Below, one piece after another: positions 16,170 to 25,597 of a DNA stretch of 64,000 bases (its first letter is position 1; every line of letters starts with the position of its first letter). The notes beneath the pieces were generated by a model. It had not been told where the DNA came from. It searched no databases and saw nothing but the letters and a program-made list of their open reading frames with translations. A program made the position numbers and the translations under genes. Source of the DNA: Candidatus Zixiibacteriota bacterium (lineage in GTDB: Bacteria > Zixibacteria > MSB-5A5 > GN15 > JACZUZ01); contig JAJRPJ010000010.1 in the NCBI GenBank assembly GCA_024280835.1, forward strand, positions 1-64,000, given 5' to 3'.

Positions 16170-17711
16170 TTAGAATGTCATCCATGTGTTGGCATTTAAA
16201 CTGAGACGATTTATCAACGGATAAATTGCGCCTTCAATCAAATCTATGAAGAACCACGGCGCGAGTCCGACGATTGCTAAAGTCGCCACTAGGACACCAG
16301 TGCTGATTTTTTCTGTGAGAGTGGCATCGGTGATTGTCTTGAATTGTTCTTTGAGTGGTCCTTGGAAGACCTGCCCGAGTCCACGGAGGACATAGACGGC
16401 GGTCACGACGATGGACATGGTGGCGATGACAGTCAGGACGCGCATGGTTGTGGCGTCGGTCCACGGGTTGCCGATGAAACCTCCGAGGAAGACATGGGAT
16501 TCGGCGATGAAGCCAGCTAGACCAGGGAGTCCTAGTGAGGCTAGACCTGCGACATAGAAACAGACCGCCAGCCACGGCATGACTTTGGCGAGCCCGCCCA
16601 TTTCTGTGACGATACGTGTTTTGGTGCGCCCGTAGACCATGCCGATGAGTCCGAAGAAGAGCGCCGTCATGATTCCGTGCGAGAACATTTGAATGACGGC
16701 GCCTTTGACACCAATCATGTTCAAGGTGACGATTCCGAAGAGAACGAAGCCGCAGTGACTGACTGATGAGTAGGCGGTGAAAAATTTCAGGTCTTTTTGT
16801 TTGATAGCGGCGAAGGCGCCGTAGATGATGTTGATGGTTGTGAGTCCCATGAAGAACAGCGCCCAGTTTTGTGCGCCTTCGGGCAGGAGATAGAGTCCGA
16901 TGCGCAAGGCTCCGTAGCCGCCGAGTTTCATAAGCACGCCAGCATGGAGCATCGAGACGGCAGTTGGCGCTGATGAGTGACCGTCGGGTGACCAAGTGTG
17001 GAATGGATAGAGAGCGCCGATGACACCGAAGCCGATGAAGATTGTCGGGAAGACCCAGTTTTGGAAAGCGATTGGGAAGTGGACTTTTGAGATTTCGATA
17101 AGGTCGAAGGTCTCTAGGCCGCTACCATGATAGAGAGCTAGGAAGCCGACAAGAATTAGCGCTGATGAAGCCATGAGCATCATGGTTAGTTTCATGGCGG
17201 AATACTCTTTTGGTCCTGTGCCCCAAATGCCGATGAGCAAATACATGGGTAGAACGGCGACTTCATAGAACATGAAGAACATGAACAAGTCGAAACTGAC
17301 GAAGACACCAAAGACACCCGAGACGAGAATCAGTAGGAGGGCGAAGAACTCTTTGGAGCGCTCGACGACTGACCAACTGGCGAGGATACCAGTGAAGATG
17401 ACTATTGAAGTTAGGACGACCATGAAGAGCGAGATGCCATCGAGTCCGACGAAGTATTGAATACCGAGACTTTCGAACCACGTGATTTTTTCGACCAAAT
17501 ATAATTGCGTGATGAGGGCTTCTTTGACTCCTTCGCCTGAGAAGGTGGCTACCTGAATAAACTTGTAGACGATATAGCCAGTTAGGAGCAAATGCAGAGA
17601 CGTACCTGCGAGCGCGATTTTGCGCACGAGATCGGAGCGTCCCGCAGGTGTCATGATGACAGCCAGCGCTGTGACGAACGGAAGTATGAAAAGCCAGCTA
17701 ACTAAGCCCAT
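16170..17711 (-). CDS. nuoM: NADH-quinone oxidoreductase subunit M
   Basis: 513 residues, proton-pumping membrane subunit. The family signatures FFMFYEVAVLPMYLLIGIWG, PFHTWSPDGHSSAPTAVSMLHAGVLMKLGGYG and AYSSVSHCGFVLFG are all present, including the conserved Glu in the MFYEV helix and the Lys of LMKLGGYG needed for proton pumping. Between nuoL and nuoN. Confidence 0.95.
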   Translation of the reverse strand: MGLVSWLFILPFVTALAVIMTPAGRSDLVRKIALAGTSLHLLLTGYIVYKFIQVATFSGEGVKEALITQLYLVEKITWFESLGIQYFVGLDGISLFMVVLTSIVIFTGILASWSVVERSKEFFALLLILVSGVFGVFVSFDLFMFFMFYEVAVLPMYLLIGIWGTGPKEYSAMKLTMMLMASSALILVGFLALYHGSGLETFDLIEISKVHFPIAFQNWVFPTIFIGFGVIGALYPFHTWSPDGHSSAPTAVSMLHAGVLMKLGGYGALRIGLYLLPEGAQNWALFFMGLTTINIIYGAFAAIKQKDLKFFTAYSSVSHCGFVLFGIVTLNMIGVKGAVIQMFSHGIMTALFFGLIGMVYGRTKTRIVTEMGGLAKVMPWLAVCFYVAGLASLGLPGLAGFIAESHVFLGGFIGNPWTDATTMRVLTVIATMSIVVTAVYVLRGLGQVFQGPLKEQFKTITDATLTEKISTGVLVATLAIVGLAPWFFIDLIEGAIYPLINRLSLNANTWMTF

Positions 17712-17755
17712 TTATTGTTTGCCTATCATAAGATATATCTACTATACAATTATGC

Positions 17756-19747
17756 TCAGCTGGCATAGAGCCAGATAATCACTACAACGGCTATGACACC
17801 GTTGATTAGCCATGCGGCATAGGTTTGTGTTTGTCCTGTTTGTAGATGGCTGAGCGTTGCGCCACTCCGGCGTGTTAGCCAGCCAGTTAGATCTACTCCG
17901 CCATCGACGATTCGTTTATCGAACCAAGCGATGGGGGTGGAGATGAAACGGATGATAATTTTGTGTGTGATGAACTGATAGATTTCATCGATATAGAACT
18001 TTGCGCAAATGACACGATAGATGACACCGAGTTTTTCGGTGACGGCTGTCGCGCGGTCTTTTTCGCCGCCGTACATGAACCAAGCGATTCCGATTCCAGT
18101 TAGGCCAGAGAGTAGGGCGGGAATCCAAATTGGGAATCCGCCTTCGGCGTGACCTGTGGCGTCTCCTGTTATTATGCTGGCGACACTAACGTAGTCTCCG
18201 AAGTGGATGAAGCCCACGACAGCAGTGAGGGCGGCTAGTATCATCAAGGGAATGGTCATTGTCATGGGGGCTTCATGCGCGTGGTCGACGGCTTCGGAGC
18301 GGGCTTTGCCTAAGAAGGTGACGATATAGATTCGGAACATGTAGAAGGCGGTGATTCCGGCGACGAGTAGTCCGATGGCGAAGATGACATAGTGATGGTT
18401 GCCAAAGGCCGCGGCGATAATTTCATCTTTGGAGAAGAAGCCAGCGAAGGGCCAGACGCCTGAGATGGCGAGGGTGGCGATAAGGAAAGTTATGTTAGTG
18501 ATGGGCATTTTCTTAGCGAGGCCGCCCATGTTCCAGATGTTGTTGGTGTGGACGGAGTGAATCACTGCGCCTGCGCCGAGGAATAGGAGAGCTTTGAAGA
18601 AGGCGTGGGTGAAGAGATGGAACAGTGAGGCTGTGTAGCCGAGAGTTTCAGTGGCGCTGGCGACACCGAGGGCGAACATCATATAGCCGATTTGACTCAA
18701 GGTTGAATAGGCTAGGACGCGTTTGATATCGTTTTGTGTGCAGGCGATTATTGCTGCGAAGATGCAAGTGAAGGCGCCGAGATAAGCGGCGACTAGCAGC
18801 GCTGACTCTGAGGCGGCGAAGGTTACAAATAGTCGAGCAACAAGATAGACACCCGCGACGACCATAGTGGCGGCGTGGATTAACGCGGAGACAGGTGTTG
18901 GACCTTCCATGGCATCTGGTAGCCAGATGTGCAGTGGGAAGAGTGCGCTTTTTCCTGCGGCGCCGATGAAGATTAGGATTAGCGCTGGGGTTAGTATCCC
19001 GAAGTTATTCATCATTGTTGAGACGCCAGAGTTGGTGATGAAGGCGAAGTCAAAGGCGGAGACATTTTCGGGTAGGCCGTTTGGAACGCCGAAGAGGGAC
19101 ATTAGATTGTAACCGACGACAGCAATTAGAAGAATTCCAACTAGGAAGAATAAATCTGCGAATCTTGTGACAATGAAAGCTTTCTTTGAGGCGGCAACTG
19201 CGCTGGGTTTTGTGTAATAGAAGCCAATTAGTAAAAACGAACTGACACCGACTAGCTCCCAGAAGATATAGGTTTGGAGAATGTTCGGGGCGACAACTAA
19301 GCCGAGCATGCTGAAGGTGAAGAGGTTTAAGTAAGTGAAGTAGCGTCCGTAGCCGTCCTCGCCTTTCATATAGCCGATGGAATACAAATGTACGAGTGAG
19401 CTAACGAATGTCACGACAACCATCAGGAGAATTGAGAGCGAGTCGATGAGTGTGCCGACATTGACCACGAGATATTCATTGTACCGTAGCCACTGGAAAC
19501 TCCATGAGACTAGGGCTGGGTGTTCGGCGCCAGCGGGGAAGGCGCTGAAATAATCGAAAGCTAGCCATAGTGACAAGGCCGCCGACGTGGAGACTGAGAG
19601 TGTGGCTACTATGCCAGCAAGTTTCTCGGAATAGGGCCTGATAAAGAGTCCGACCAAGAGGAATGAGAAAAACGGCAAGGCCGGGATTAGCCAAGCATTG
19701 TTGAAGGCGAAGCTGTTGGCGAGAGCGTTGTTTGCTAGTTCGTTCAT
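17756..19747 (-). CDS. nuoL: NADH-quinone oxidoreductase subunit L
   Basis: 663 residues, the largest antiporter-like subunit, with the long C-terminal lateral helix expected of NuoL. Signatures: YIFWELVGVSSFLLIGFYYTKP, PLHIWLPDAMEGPTPVSALIHAATMVVAGVYL, AYSTLSQIGYMMFALGV. Lies 12 nt after nuoK. Confidence 0.95.
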   Translation of the reverse strand: MNELANNALANSFAFNNAWLIPALPFFSFLLVGLFIRPYSEKLAGIVATLSVSTSAALSLWLAFDYFSAFPAGAEHPALVSWSFQWLRYNEYLVVNVGTLIDSLSILLMVVVTFVSSLVHLYSIGYMKGEDGYGRYFTYLNLFTFSMLGLVVAPNILQTYIFWELVGVSSFLLIGFYYTKPSAVAASKKAFIVTRFADLFFLVGILLIAVVGYNLMSLFGVPNGLPENVSAFDFAFITNSGVSTMMNNFGILTPALILIFIGAAGKSALFPLHIWLPDAMEGPTPVSALIHAATMVVAGVYLVARLFVTFAASESALLVAAYLGAFTCIFAAIIACTQNDIKRVLAYSTLSQIGYMMFALGVASATETLGYTASLFHLFTHAFFKALLFLGAGAVIHSVHTNNIWNMGGLAKKMPITNITFLIATLAISGVWPFAGFFSKDEIIAAAFGNHHYVIFAIGLLVAGITAFYMFRIYIVTFLGKARSEAVDHAHEAPMTMTIPLMILAALTAVVGFIHFGDYVSVASIITGDATGHAEGGFPIWIPALLSGLTGIGIAWFMYGGEKDRATAVTEKLGVIYRVICAKFYIDEIYQFITHKIIIRFISTPIAWFDKRIVDGGVDLTGWLTRRSGATLSHLQTGQTQTYAAWLINGVIAVVVIIWLYAS

Positions 19748-19759
19748 CTGGTTAGCTTC

Positions 19760-20077
19760 TTAACCTTTGAGTGTGTCGATTTGGGTGACATCAACAGTTT
19801 TCCGACTACGGAAAATTGCCACAAAGAGCGCCATCGCAACTACGGCTTCGGCGGCGGCGACCGCGATGATAAAGAGGGCCATAACTGCGCCGTCGATAAA
19901 CGGCTTGGCGGCAAAGTGATTAAATATCAGGAAATTCATTGCCGCCGAGTTGAGTAATAGCTCGACGGACATTAGGACACCGACAGCATTTCTGCGAGTC
20001 ATGACACCATAGAGACCGATTGAGAATAATATGGTCGAGAGGCAGAGCCAATGGAACAGGCCTGGGACGAAACTCAC
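19760..20077 (-). CDS. nuoK: NADH-quinone oxidoreductase subunit K
   Basis: 105 residues with three membrane helices. The conserved glutamates of helices 2 and 3 are visible in MSVELLLNSAAMNFL and VAAAEAVVAMALFVA. The start overlaps the nuoJ stop by 4 nt, so the two are translationally coupled. Confidence 0.95.
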   Translation of the reverse strand: MSFVPGLFHWLCLSTILFSIGLYGVMTRRNAVGVLMSVELLLNSAAMNFLIFNHFAAKPFIDGAVMALFIIAVAAAEAVVAMALFVAIFRSRKTVDVTQIDTLKG

Positions 20078-20652
20078 GTTGCGCTCCCATCTGATTGTTC
20101 TGATTGACCTGATAGATCACTTGATTTTTTGAGTGGATTTCTGGCGACGACAATTGCTCCGATTACCGCAGAGAGCAAGAGAAGTGAGATTATTTCAAAG
20201 GGCAGGACATAGCCATCGGAGCCGTAGCCGAGCAATTTGCGTCCGATTTCCAGCGCGACATCAGAAGGCTGTTCGGGTGTTGGGGCGCTTAGTGGAAATG
20301 ATGTTGATTGGAAAGCTATTAGCGCTGTTGCCAAAAAGCCGAGCGAGGAGATGATCCCGAGAGCTTTGCGTGATTTGCTGGGCCGTATTTCAGTGTCTTC
20401 GAGAGAGCTGGTGAGCATCACGGCGAAAACAATCAGAATCACAATTCCGCCGACATAGACTAAGAGTTGAATACCAGCGATAAAATCATAGTCTAAGAGA
20501 ATATAGAATCCCGCTCCACAGACCAAGACAGTCGCTAAAGCGACAGCGGCGCGAAAGATTCGTTTGACAGTGACTACTAGCAGAGCCGCGACTATTGAGA
20601 CTAGCGCGAGTCCGTAGAAGACAATTGTATGTGTCAGTTCAGCGGGGTTCAA
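20074..20652 (-). CDS. nuoJ: NADH-quinone oxidoreductase subunit J
   Basis: 192 residues, five membrane helices, with the pi-bulge-type helix AGIQLLVYVGGIVILIVFAVML typical of NuoJ. It ends in a short Ser/Asp-rich cytoplasmic tail. Between nuoI and nuoK. Confidence 0.93.
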   Translation of the reverse strand: MNPAELTHTIVFYGLALVSIVAALLVVTVKRIFRAAVALATVLVCGAGFYILLDYDFIAGIQLLVYVGGIVILIVFAVMLTSSLEDTEIRPSKSRKALGIISSLGFLATALIAFQSTSFPLSAPTPEQPSDVALEIGRKLLGYGSDGYVLPFEIISLLLLSAVIGAIVVARNPLKKSSDLSGQSEQSDGSAT

Positions 20653-20695
20653 TTGGTTATTATCCTGTGATACTTTGTTGGTCTAATGTTGAGTG

Positions 20696-21421
20696 TTATT
20701 TGTGCTTCGGACTCGCATTGTCTTTGGTGTTTTCCGTCTCTAGAGCTGGCACGCCTGGCATTTTTCTTCCAGCTAATGGGACTGGTCCGCCGTATTGTTT
20801 GCGGGGTTCCATGGTGGCCAATAACTCTTCTACACGATCCTCTTTTTTCTTGGCGCGGTTGATGGCCTTGACTGGCGGGCCAGCATAGTCGTTGAGAGTA
20901 TACACCAAGAGTCGTCGGTCGTAAACTGCCGCTTCAAAACCATCTGACCATTCGAGCGCGTCATGCGGACAGGCCTGCAGGCAGGCGTTGCAGAAAGTGC
21001 ATGAATCGAGGCGCCAGAGGAAACGTTCGAGTTCTAGTTTTTCATTAACTGGATTACGTTGGTCGGTGATGACAATTGAGCCGTTAGGACATGCGATTTC
21101 ACAGAAATTGCAACCGTTGCAATTCATGTAATTGTTTTCATCTTTTATCAAACGCAACTGGCCACGAAAACGGTCGAACATTTTTAGTGTTTCGCGGTTT
21201 TCGGGATATTGTTGGGTGACAACAGTTGATGGGCGGACTAGATAGCCGATGGTGACTTTCATGCCGACAAAGAGGGATTTTACACTTTTGAAAATTGTGG
21301 TCAGGAGACTTTCGCTATCGGCGCCGCTGGGGCTACGTGGCGCAATGACAACATTGATGGGAGTGTTCCCAACAGTAGTGACTTTGGCTTTGGTACTTTT
21401 CTTTGTGTCTATGTATCCCAT
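20696..21421 (-). CDS. nuoI: complex I iron-sulfur subunit I (NuoI)
   Basis: 241 residues, longer than a typical NuoI (about 160-180) because of a roughly 60-residue N-terminal extension and a basic C-terminal tail. Two [4Fe-4S] motifs, CNGCNFCEIACP and CTFCNACLQACP, carry the N6a/N6b clusters that pass electrons toward quinone. In complexes without the NADH module this subunit is a plausible docking site for ferredoxin. Lies between nuoH and nuoJ. Confidence 0.92.
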   Translation of the reverse strand: MGYIDTKKSTKAKVTTVGNTPINVVIAPRSPSGADSESLLTTIFKSVKSLFVGMKVTIGYLVRPSTVVTQQYPENRETLKMFDRFRGQLRLIKDENNYMNCNGCNFCEIACPNGSIVITDQRNPVNEKLELERFLWRLDSCTFCNACLQACPHDALEWSDGFEAAVYDRRLLVYTLNDYAGPPVKAINRAKKKEDRVEELLATMEPRKQYGGPVPLAGRKMPGVPALETENTKDNASPKHK

Positions 21422-21437
21422 AAGTCTAGCTTCTCGC

Positions 21438-22544
21438 TTACTGTCCAGGGAAGAAATATAGTTTGGTTAGGACTATGGTTGCCGCGGCGAAGAGATTGAT
21501 AAAGCCGACTGGCAAGAGGAACTTCCATTCGAGTCGCATCAGTTGATCAACACGCAAACGTGGGAATGTCCAGCGGACCCACATCATTAAGAAAACTATG
21601 AAGGCGGTCTTGCCAGCGAACCATAGTCCAGGTGGAATTAAATCCATAATTGAATTGAAGGTTTCAAAGCCACCGATATGGAAAGGCATCCAGCCTCCGA
21701 AAAAGAGAGTCGCGCCGAGAGCGGAGGCGATGAACATATTGATAAACTCGGCGAGGAAAAAGAACGAGAAGCGCAGGCCAGAGTATTCAGTGTGGAAGCC
21801 GCCAGTTAGTTCGCTTTCGGCTTCGGGTAGATCGAATGGCGGGCGGTTTAGCTCGGCGGTTGAGGAGATGATGAAAACGAAAAAGGCGACGACACCGACG
21901 ATGTGACCCCGCCAGATCCACCAACCATCTTGTTGACTTTGGACTATCTCTGAGAGTTGTAGCGAACCTGCTAGGAGAGTTATCACTAAGAGTGAAAGTG
22001 TCACTGAGATTTCATAGGAAATGAACTGAGCGCCAGCGCGCATGGCGCCGAGAAGTGACCATTTGTTGTTTGAACTCCAGCCAGCTAGGAGGATACCCAA
22101 GACTCCGAAACCACCAACAGCTGATATGAAAATTACTCCGATGTTTAAGTCCACTACTTGTAGTGAGGGGCTCATCGGGATGATTATCAAAGCCAGGACA
22201 GTGGCGATGATGCTGAAGACTGGCGCGAGGAAGAACAGTAATTTGTCGGCTTTCTCGGGGATAATGTCTTCTTTTTGTAGCAGTTTTAGAGCATCGGCGA
22301 TTGACTGCAACATACCGTGCCAGCCGACACGCATGGGTCCGAGGCGACATTGGAAATGAGCGGCGACTTTGCGCTCGACATAGATTAACGCCATCCCTAG
22401 CAGACTCAAGAATGCGCCTGTGCCTCCGAGAGCTAAGAGGGTGTATCCTGCGGCTTCCCATGGATTCTCGGCCAAGGCCTGCGCGGCGCGGTCCGAGAGC
22501 GTCAGTATTTCAAAGGCGCTGTGTGTGAGTAAGTTTTCGAGCAT
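21438..22544 (-). CDS. nuoH: NADH-quinone oxidoreductase subunit H
   Basis: 368 residues, eight or more membrane helices; forms the quinone chamber together with NuoB and NuoD. Signatures: IYVERKVAAHFQCRLGPMRVGWHGMLQSIADALKL, STAELNRPPFDLPEAESELTGGFHTEYSG and WVRWTFPRLRVDQLM. Normal length. Confidence 0.96.
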   Translation of the reverse strand: MLENLLTHSAFEILTLSDRAAQALAENPWEAAGYTLLALGGTGAFLSLLGMALIYVERKVAAHFQCRLGPMRVGWHGMLQSIADALKLLQKEDIIPEKADKLLFFLAPVFSIIATVLALIIIPMSPSLQVVDLNIGVIFISAVGGFGVLGILLAGWSSNNKWSLLGAMRAGAQFISYEISVTLSLLVITLLAGSLQLSEIVQSQQDGWWIWRGHIVGVVAFFVFIISSTAELNRPPFDLPEAESELTGGFHTEYSGLRFSFFFLAEFINMFIASALGATLFFGGWMPFHIGGFETFNSIMDLIPPGLWFAGKTAFIVFLMMWVRWTFPRLRVDQLMRLEWKFLLPVGFINLFAAATIVLTKLYFFPGQ

Positions 22545-22567
22545 AACTAGCTTAACTAATTCTTCGT

Positions 22568-23731
22568 CTATCTATCTATATCAGGTACGACGATATCGAG
22601 TGAGGAGATGTTGGCGACCAAATCACCGATTCTGGCATTGCGAGTCATGGCATCTACCGACCAGACATTATGATAATTCGGGCTGCGCATATGAATTCGG
22701 ACAGGGTTTTCTGATTTGCCATCGGAGACTGCGTAAATGCCTAAGATTCCACGTGCAGTTTCCAATTGGGCGTAGTGTGAGCCTTCTGGTAAGATAATTT
22801 TCTTGGCTGGTTTGGAGAGCATGGTTTTGCCTGCGGGGATATTGTCTATCAATTGCTCGATAATTCTAAATGATTGGCGGATCTCCTCGACACGCACCCA
22901 GTATCTATCCCAACAATCTCCAACACTACCGACTGCGACTTCAAAGTCGACTTGGCCATAGGCGCCATAGGGAGCAACTCTGCGTAGATCAAGCGCTACT
23001 CCGCTGGCGCGCAAGACCGGGCCAGTGACACCCAGTGATGTGGCTTGTTCGGCGGTGATTGTTCCGACGTTTCGTAGGCGTTCTTGAATAATGACATTGC
23101 CACTAAGTAGTTCTTCGTATTCGTCGATTTTTGGTTTGGCATAGGCAATGACATCCTTGACACGTTTGACGAAATTCGGATGGATGTCATCCATCAGTCC
23201 GCCAGGTTGGATATAGTTCATTGTCAGGCGACAACCAATGGTTTCTTCGAAAATGTCGGTAATCATTTCGCGGTCACGGAAGCCATAGAGAAATGGTGTA
23301 AAGGCGCCGAGATCCATGCCCAGCACGCCCCACCAGAGCATGTGGCTTTGGATGCGCTCAAGTTCGGCCATGATTGTGCGGATGTATTCAATGCGGTCAT
23401 TGAGTTGGGTCTGCATGGCTTTTTCGACCATCAGTGAGACTGCCCAATTGTTCATCATCGCCGAGAGATAGTCGCATCTGTCGGTCAGATGGACAAATTG
23501 ACGATAGGTTTGGTGTTCGCCGATTTTTTCTATGCCACGATGAATGTAGCCGAGTACAGGGATGACCTCGCGGACTGTTTCGCCGTCGAGTTTGAGCATT
23601 AGCCGCAGGACGCCATGAGTTGCGGGATGCTGTGGTCCCATATTGATAAAGTATTCCTGCGTGTTGAGCGGATTATCGCCTTCGGCTGGAACACTGATTC
23701 GTTCTTCGAGTGTGGAGATTTTGACTGCCAT
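22568..23731 (-). CDS. nuoD: NADH-quinone oxidoreductase subunit D
   Basis: 387 residues, the 49-kDa-type subunit related to the large subunit of [NiFe] hydrogenases. Signatures: INMGPQHPATHGVLRLMLKLDGE, GYIHRGIEKIGE, WWGVLGMDLGAFTPFLYGFRDRE, and the C-terminal DIVVPDIDR. NuoC is a separate gene rather than fused. Part of the quinone site. Confidence 0.96.
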   Translation of the reverse strand: MAVKISTLEERISVPAEGDNPLNTQEYFINMGPQHPATHGVLRLMLKLDGETVREVIPVLGYIHRGIEKIGEHQTYRQFVHLTDRCDYLSAMMNNWAVSLMVEKAMQTQLNDRIEYIRTIMAELERIQSHMLWWGVLGMDLGAFTPFLYGFRDREMITDIFEETIGCRLTMNYIQPGGLMDDIHPNFVKRVKDVIAYAKPKIDEYEELLSGNVIIQERLRNVGTITAEQATSLGVTGPVLRASGVALDLRRVAPYGAYGQVDFEVAVGSVGDCWDRYWVRVEEIRQSFRIIEQLIDNIPAGKTMLSKPAKKIILPEGSHYAQLETARGILGIYAVSDGKSENPVRIHMRSPNYHNVWSVDAMTRNARIGDLVANISSLDIVVPDIDR

Positions 23732-23758
23732 ATTTGCCTTGGTGATGAATTACCTACA

Positions 23759-24376
23759 TCACTCCCTGAGACTATCAATATCCAAGGTTAACATGAAATC
23801 GTCTTTGTAATCTTTGCGCAGCGGAAAACCAACCCAATCATCTTCGAGGAAAACGCGCCGTAGGTCTGGGTGGTTATCATAAAGCACGCCAAAGAGGTCA
23901 TAGACTTCGCGCTCTTGCCACTCGGCGATGTCCCAGAGGTGGCTGACAGTTGGAATTATTGGTTTATCGCGTGGAATCTTTGTTGAGACCAAGAGCATCG
24001 AGAGTGTGGTCAAAGAATAGAGGCGGTAGACTAATTCGAATTTTCCGTCTTCGATTCTGTCTACTGCGGTGTGATCCATGAGCATGGAAAATGCGAAATC
24101 TTGATTGTCACGTAAAGCGGTTAGGACTTTGACTAGGTTTTCTGGAATGACTTCAACTGTAGGACAATCTGAGGCGGCAGAATATGGTTTGCATTCTGAA
24201 ATAGCTGCGCAAACTTTTAGAGTTAACTCTGGTGGTTGCGGTGGCTTTTCGACTTGCTCTTCTGGTTTAGCAGGAGCGGGCGGGGGAGTCGGCTTTGGAG
24301 CAGACGATTCTGGAGTAGACGGCTGTTGGGCTGGCTTCTCTGGATGTTTGTTGTCCTGCGGTGATTTTTCAGTCAC
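23759..24376 (-). CDS. nuoC: NADH-quinone oxidoreductase subunit C with Pro-rich N-terminal extension
   Basis: 205 residues. The 30-kDa signature region (VSHLWDIAEWQEREVYDLFGVLYDNHPDLRRVFLEDDWVGFPLRKDY) is intact. The first ~50 residues are rich in Pro, Lys and Glu (PKPTPPPAPAKPEEQ) and probably disordered, unlike most NuoC. Between nuoB and nuoD. Confidence 0.92.
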   Translation of the reverse strand: MTEKSPQDNKHPEKPAQQPSTPESSAPKPTPPPAPAKPEEQVEKPPQPPELTLKVCAAISECKPYSAASDCPTVEVIPENLVKVLTALRDNQDFAFSMLMDHTAVDRIEDGKFELVYRLYSLTTLSMLLVSTKIPRDKPIIPTVSHLWDIAEWQEREVYDLFGVLYDNHPDLRRVFLEDDWVGFPLRKDYKDDFMLTLDIDSLRE

Positions 24377-24459
24377 AATATATATACTCTAAGTATTTCT
24401 CTGACTACTCACTATGAGTCAACTTCTAAAAGTGTTTTTTGAAAATGTTTTTAAAAATG

Positions 24460-25122
24460 TTAGATTCCAGTGGGCCAAGTTAGGCCTTTGCGAGTTTTCT
24501 CGACATCGACTTCGGAGTCTTTTTCGAGCACGGCTTTCATCTGCTCTTCAATTTCTTTCATGGAAATATCAGGTGGCAGGGCGCTGAAGACTGGTTTCTT
24601 GCGAATGCCAGGCTTGCGGACGGTTTCGCCTTCTTTAATCATTCTTTGCAAAGTCAGCAAGCCATAGAAAAGACCTTCTGGACGTGGGGGACAACCTGGA
24701 ACATAGACATCGACAGGAATAATTTCATCGGCTCCGCGAATAGTTGTATAGGAATTATAGATAAAAGGTCCGCCCGAGATTGTGCAGGCGCCAGTAGCTA
24801 TGACATAGCGTGGTTCGGCCATCTGCTCATAGAGAGTGCGCAGGCGCGGGGCCATGCGTTTGACGATTGTACCAGCTATGATAATTAAATCGGCTTGGCG
24901 CGGAGAAGGGCGAGCGACCTCCGCGCCGAAACGGGCGATGTCATGACGCGAGGCGCCAGTGGCCATCATCATTTCGATTGCGCAACAGCTTGTGCCGAAA
25001 GTTAACGGCCAGAGACTGTTGGAACGAGCGAGATTCATGACTTGATCCATGCGAGTGAGCATGAACGAGCCACCAGGCATTTTTTCTATATGCTCTGGAA
25101 ATTTTTCAGTAATTAGACCCAT
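24460..25122 (-). CDS. nuoB: NADH-quinone oxidoreductase subunit B
   Basis: About 220 residues. Carries the N2 [4Fe-4S] cluster next to quinone: SCCAIEMMM tandem cysteines, [10 protein letters not shown] and [11 protein letters not shown] are all present. I choose the ATG at 25122 (MGLITEKF), which overlaps the nuoA stop by 10 nt and has GGGG about 9 nt upstream; a longer start at 25143 would also be open. The C-terminal tail is longer than usual. Confidence 0.95.
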   Translation of the reverse strand: MGLITEKFPEHIEKMPGGSFMLTRMDQVMNLARSNSLWPLTFGTSCCAIEMMMATGASRHDIARFGAEVARPSPRQADLIIIAGTIVKRMAPRLRTLYEQMAEPRYVIATGACTISGGPFIYNSYTTIRGADEIIPVDVYVPGCPPRPEGLFYGLLTLQRMIKEGETVRKPGIRKKPVFSALPPDISMKEIEEQMKAVLEKDSEVDVEKTRKGLTWPTGI

Positions 25123-25463
25123 TCGAGCACCCCTTTTTTCCAAGCGTACATTAAAGCTACTAGCAGGATAACGATGAAAATTCCGACCTCTAAGAGGGCT
25201 ATCACTCCAACTTCACGGAAGACTAGAGCCCAAGGATAGAGGAATGCCGCTTCGACATCAAATACCAGAAATAGCAGTGCGAAGAGATAGTAGCCGACAT
25301 TGAAATGCACCCAGGCTGGGCCGACGGTTCTTTCGCCGCATTCATAAGGTTGGGCTTTGACTATGTTAGGTCGATGTGGGGCAATGAGGTGTGAAATAGC
25401 CAAGCCACCCCCGACGAGGGCGACAGCTAGTCCGACAAAAAGTAATACAAAGAAATAATCCAT
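25113..25463 (-). CDS. nuoA: NADH-quinone oxidoreductase subunit A
   Basis: 116 residues, three membrane helices. Typical [44 protein letters not shown]. First gene of the nuo set, 134 nt downstream of korB; that gap contains a small stem AAGCCA/TGGCTT at 25491-25506. Confidence 0.95.
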   Translation of the reverse strand: MDYFFVLLFVGLAVALVGGGLAISHLIAPHRPNIVKAQPYECGERTVGPAWVHFNVGYYLFALLFLVFDVEAAFLYPWALVFREVGVIALLEVGIFIVILLVALMYAWKKGVLEWV

Positions 25464-25597
25464 AACCTTGCGTTGGTTACTACCTTGTTTAAGCCAGTTT
25501 TGGCTTGATTAGGTTACTGTAGCCCCCGGGTAAGAAATCCGGACAATAACAAGTGATTCAATAGAGCGAGACTTTCAGGGCTCACACAAAAGATGAC

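Noticed and set aside
16234-16995. 253-codon frame within nuoM, same strand
   Set aside because: Arg/His-rich frame-shifted shadow of nuoM, which is intact.
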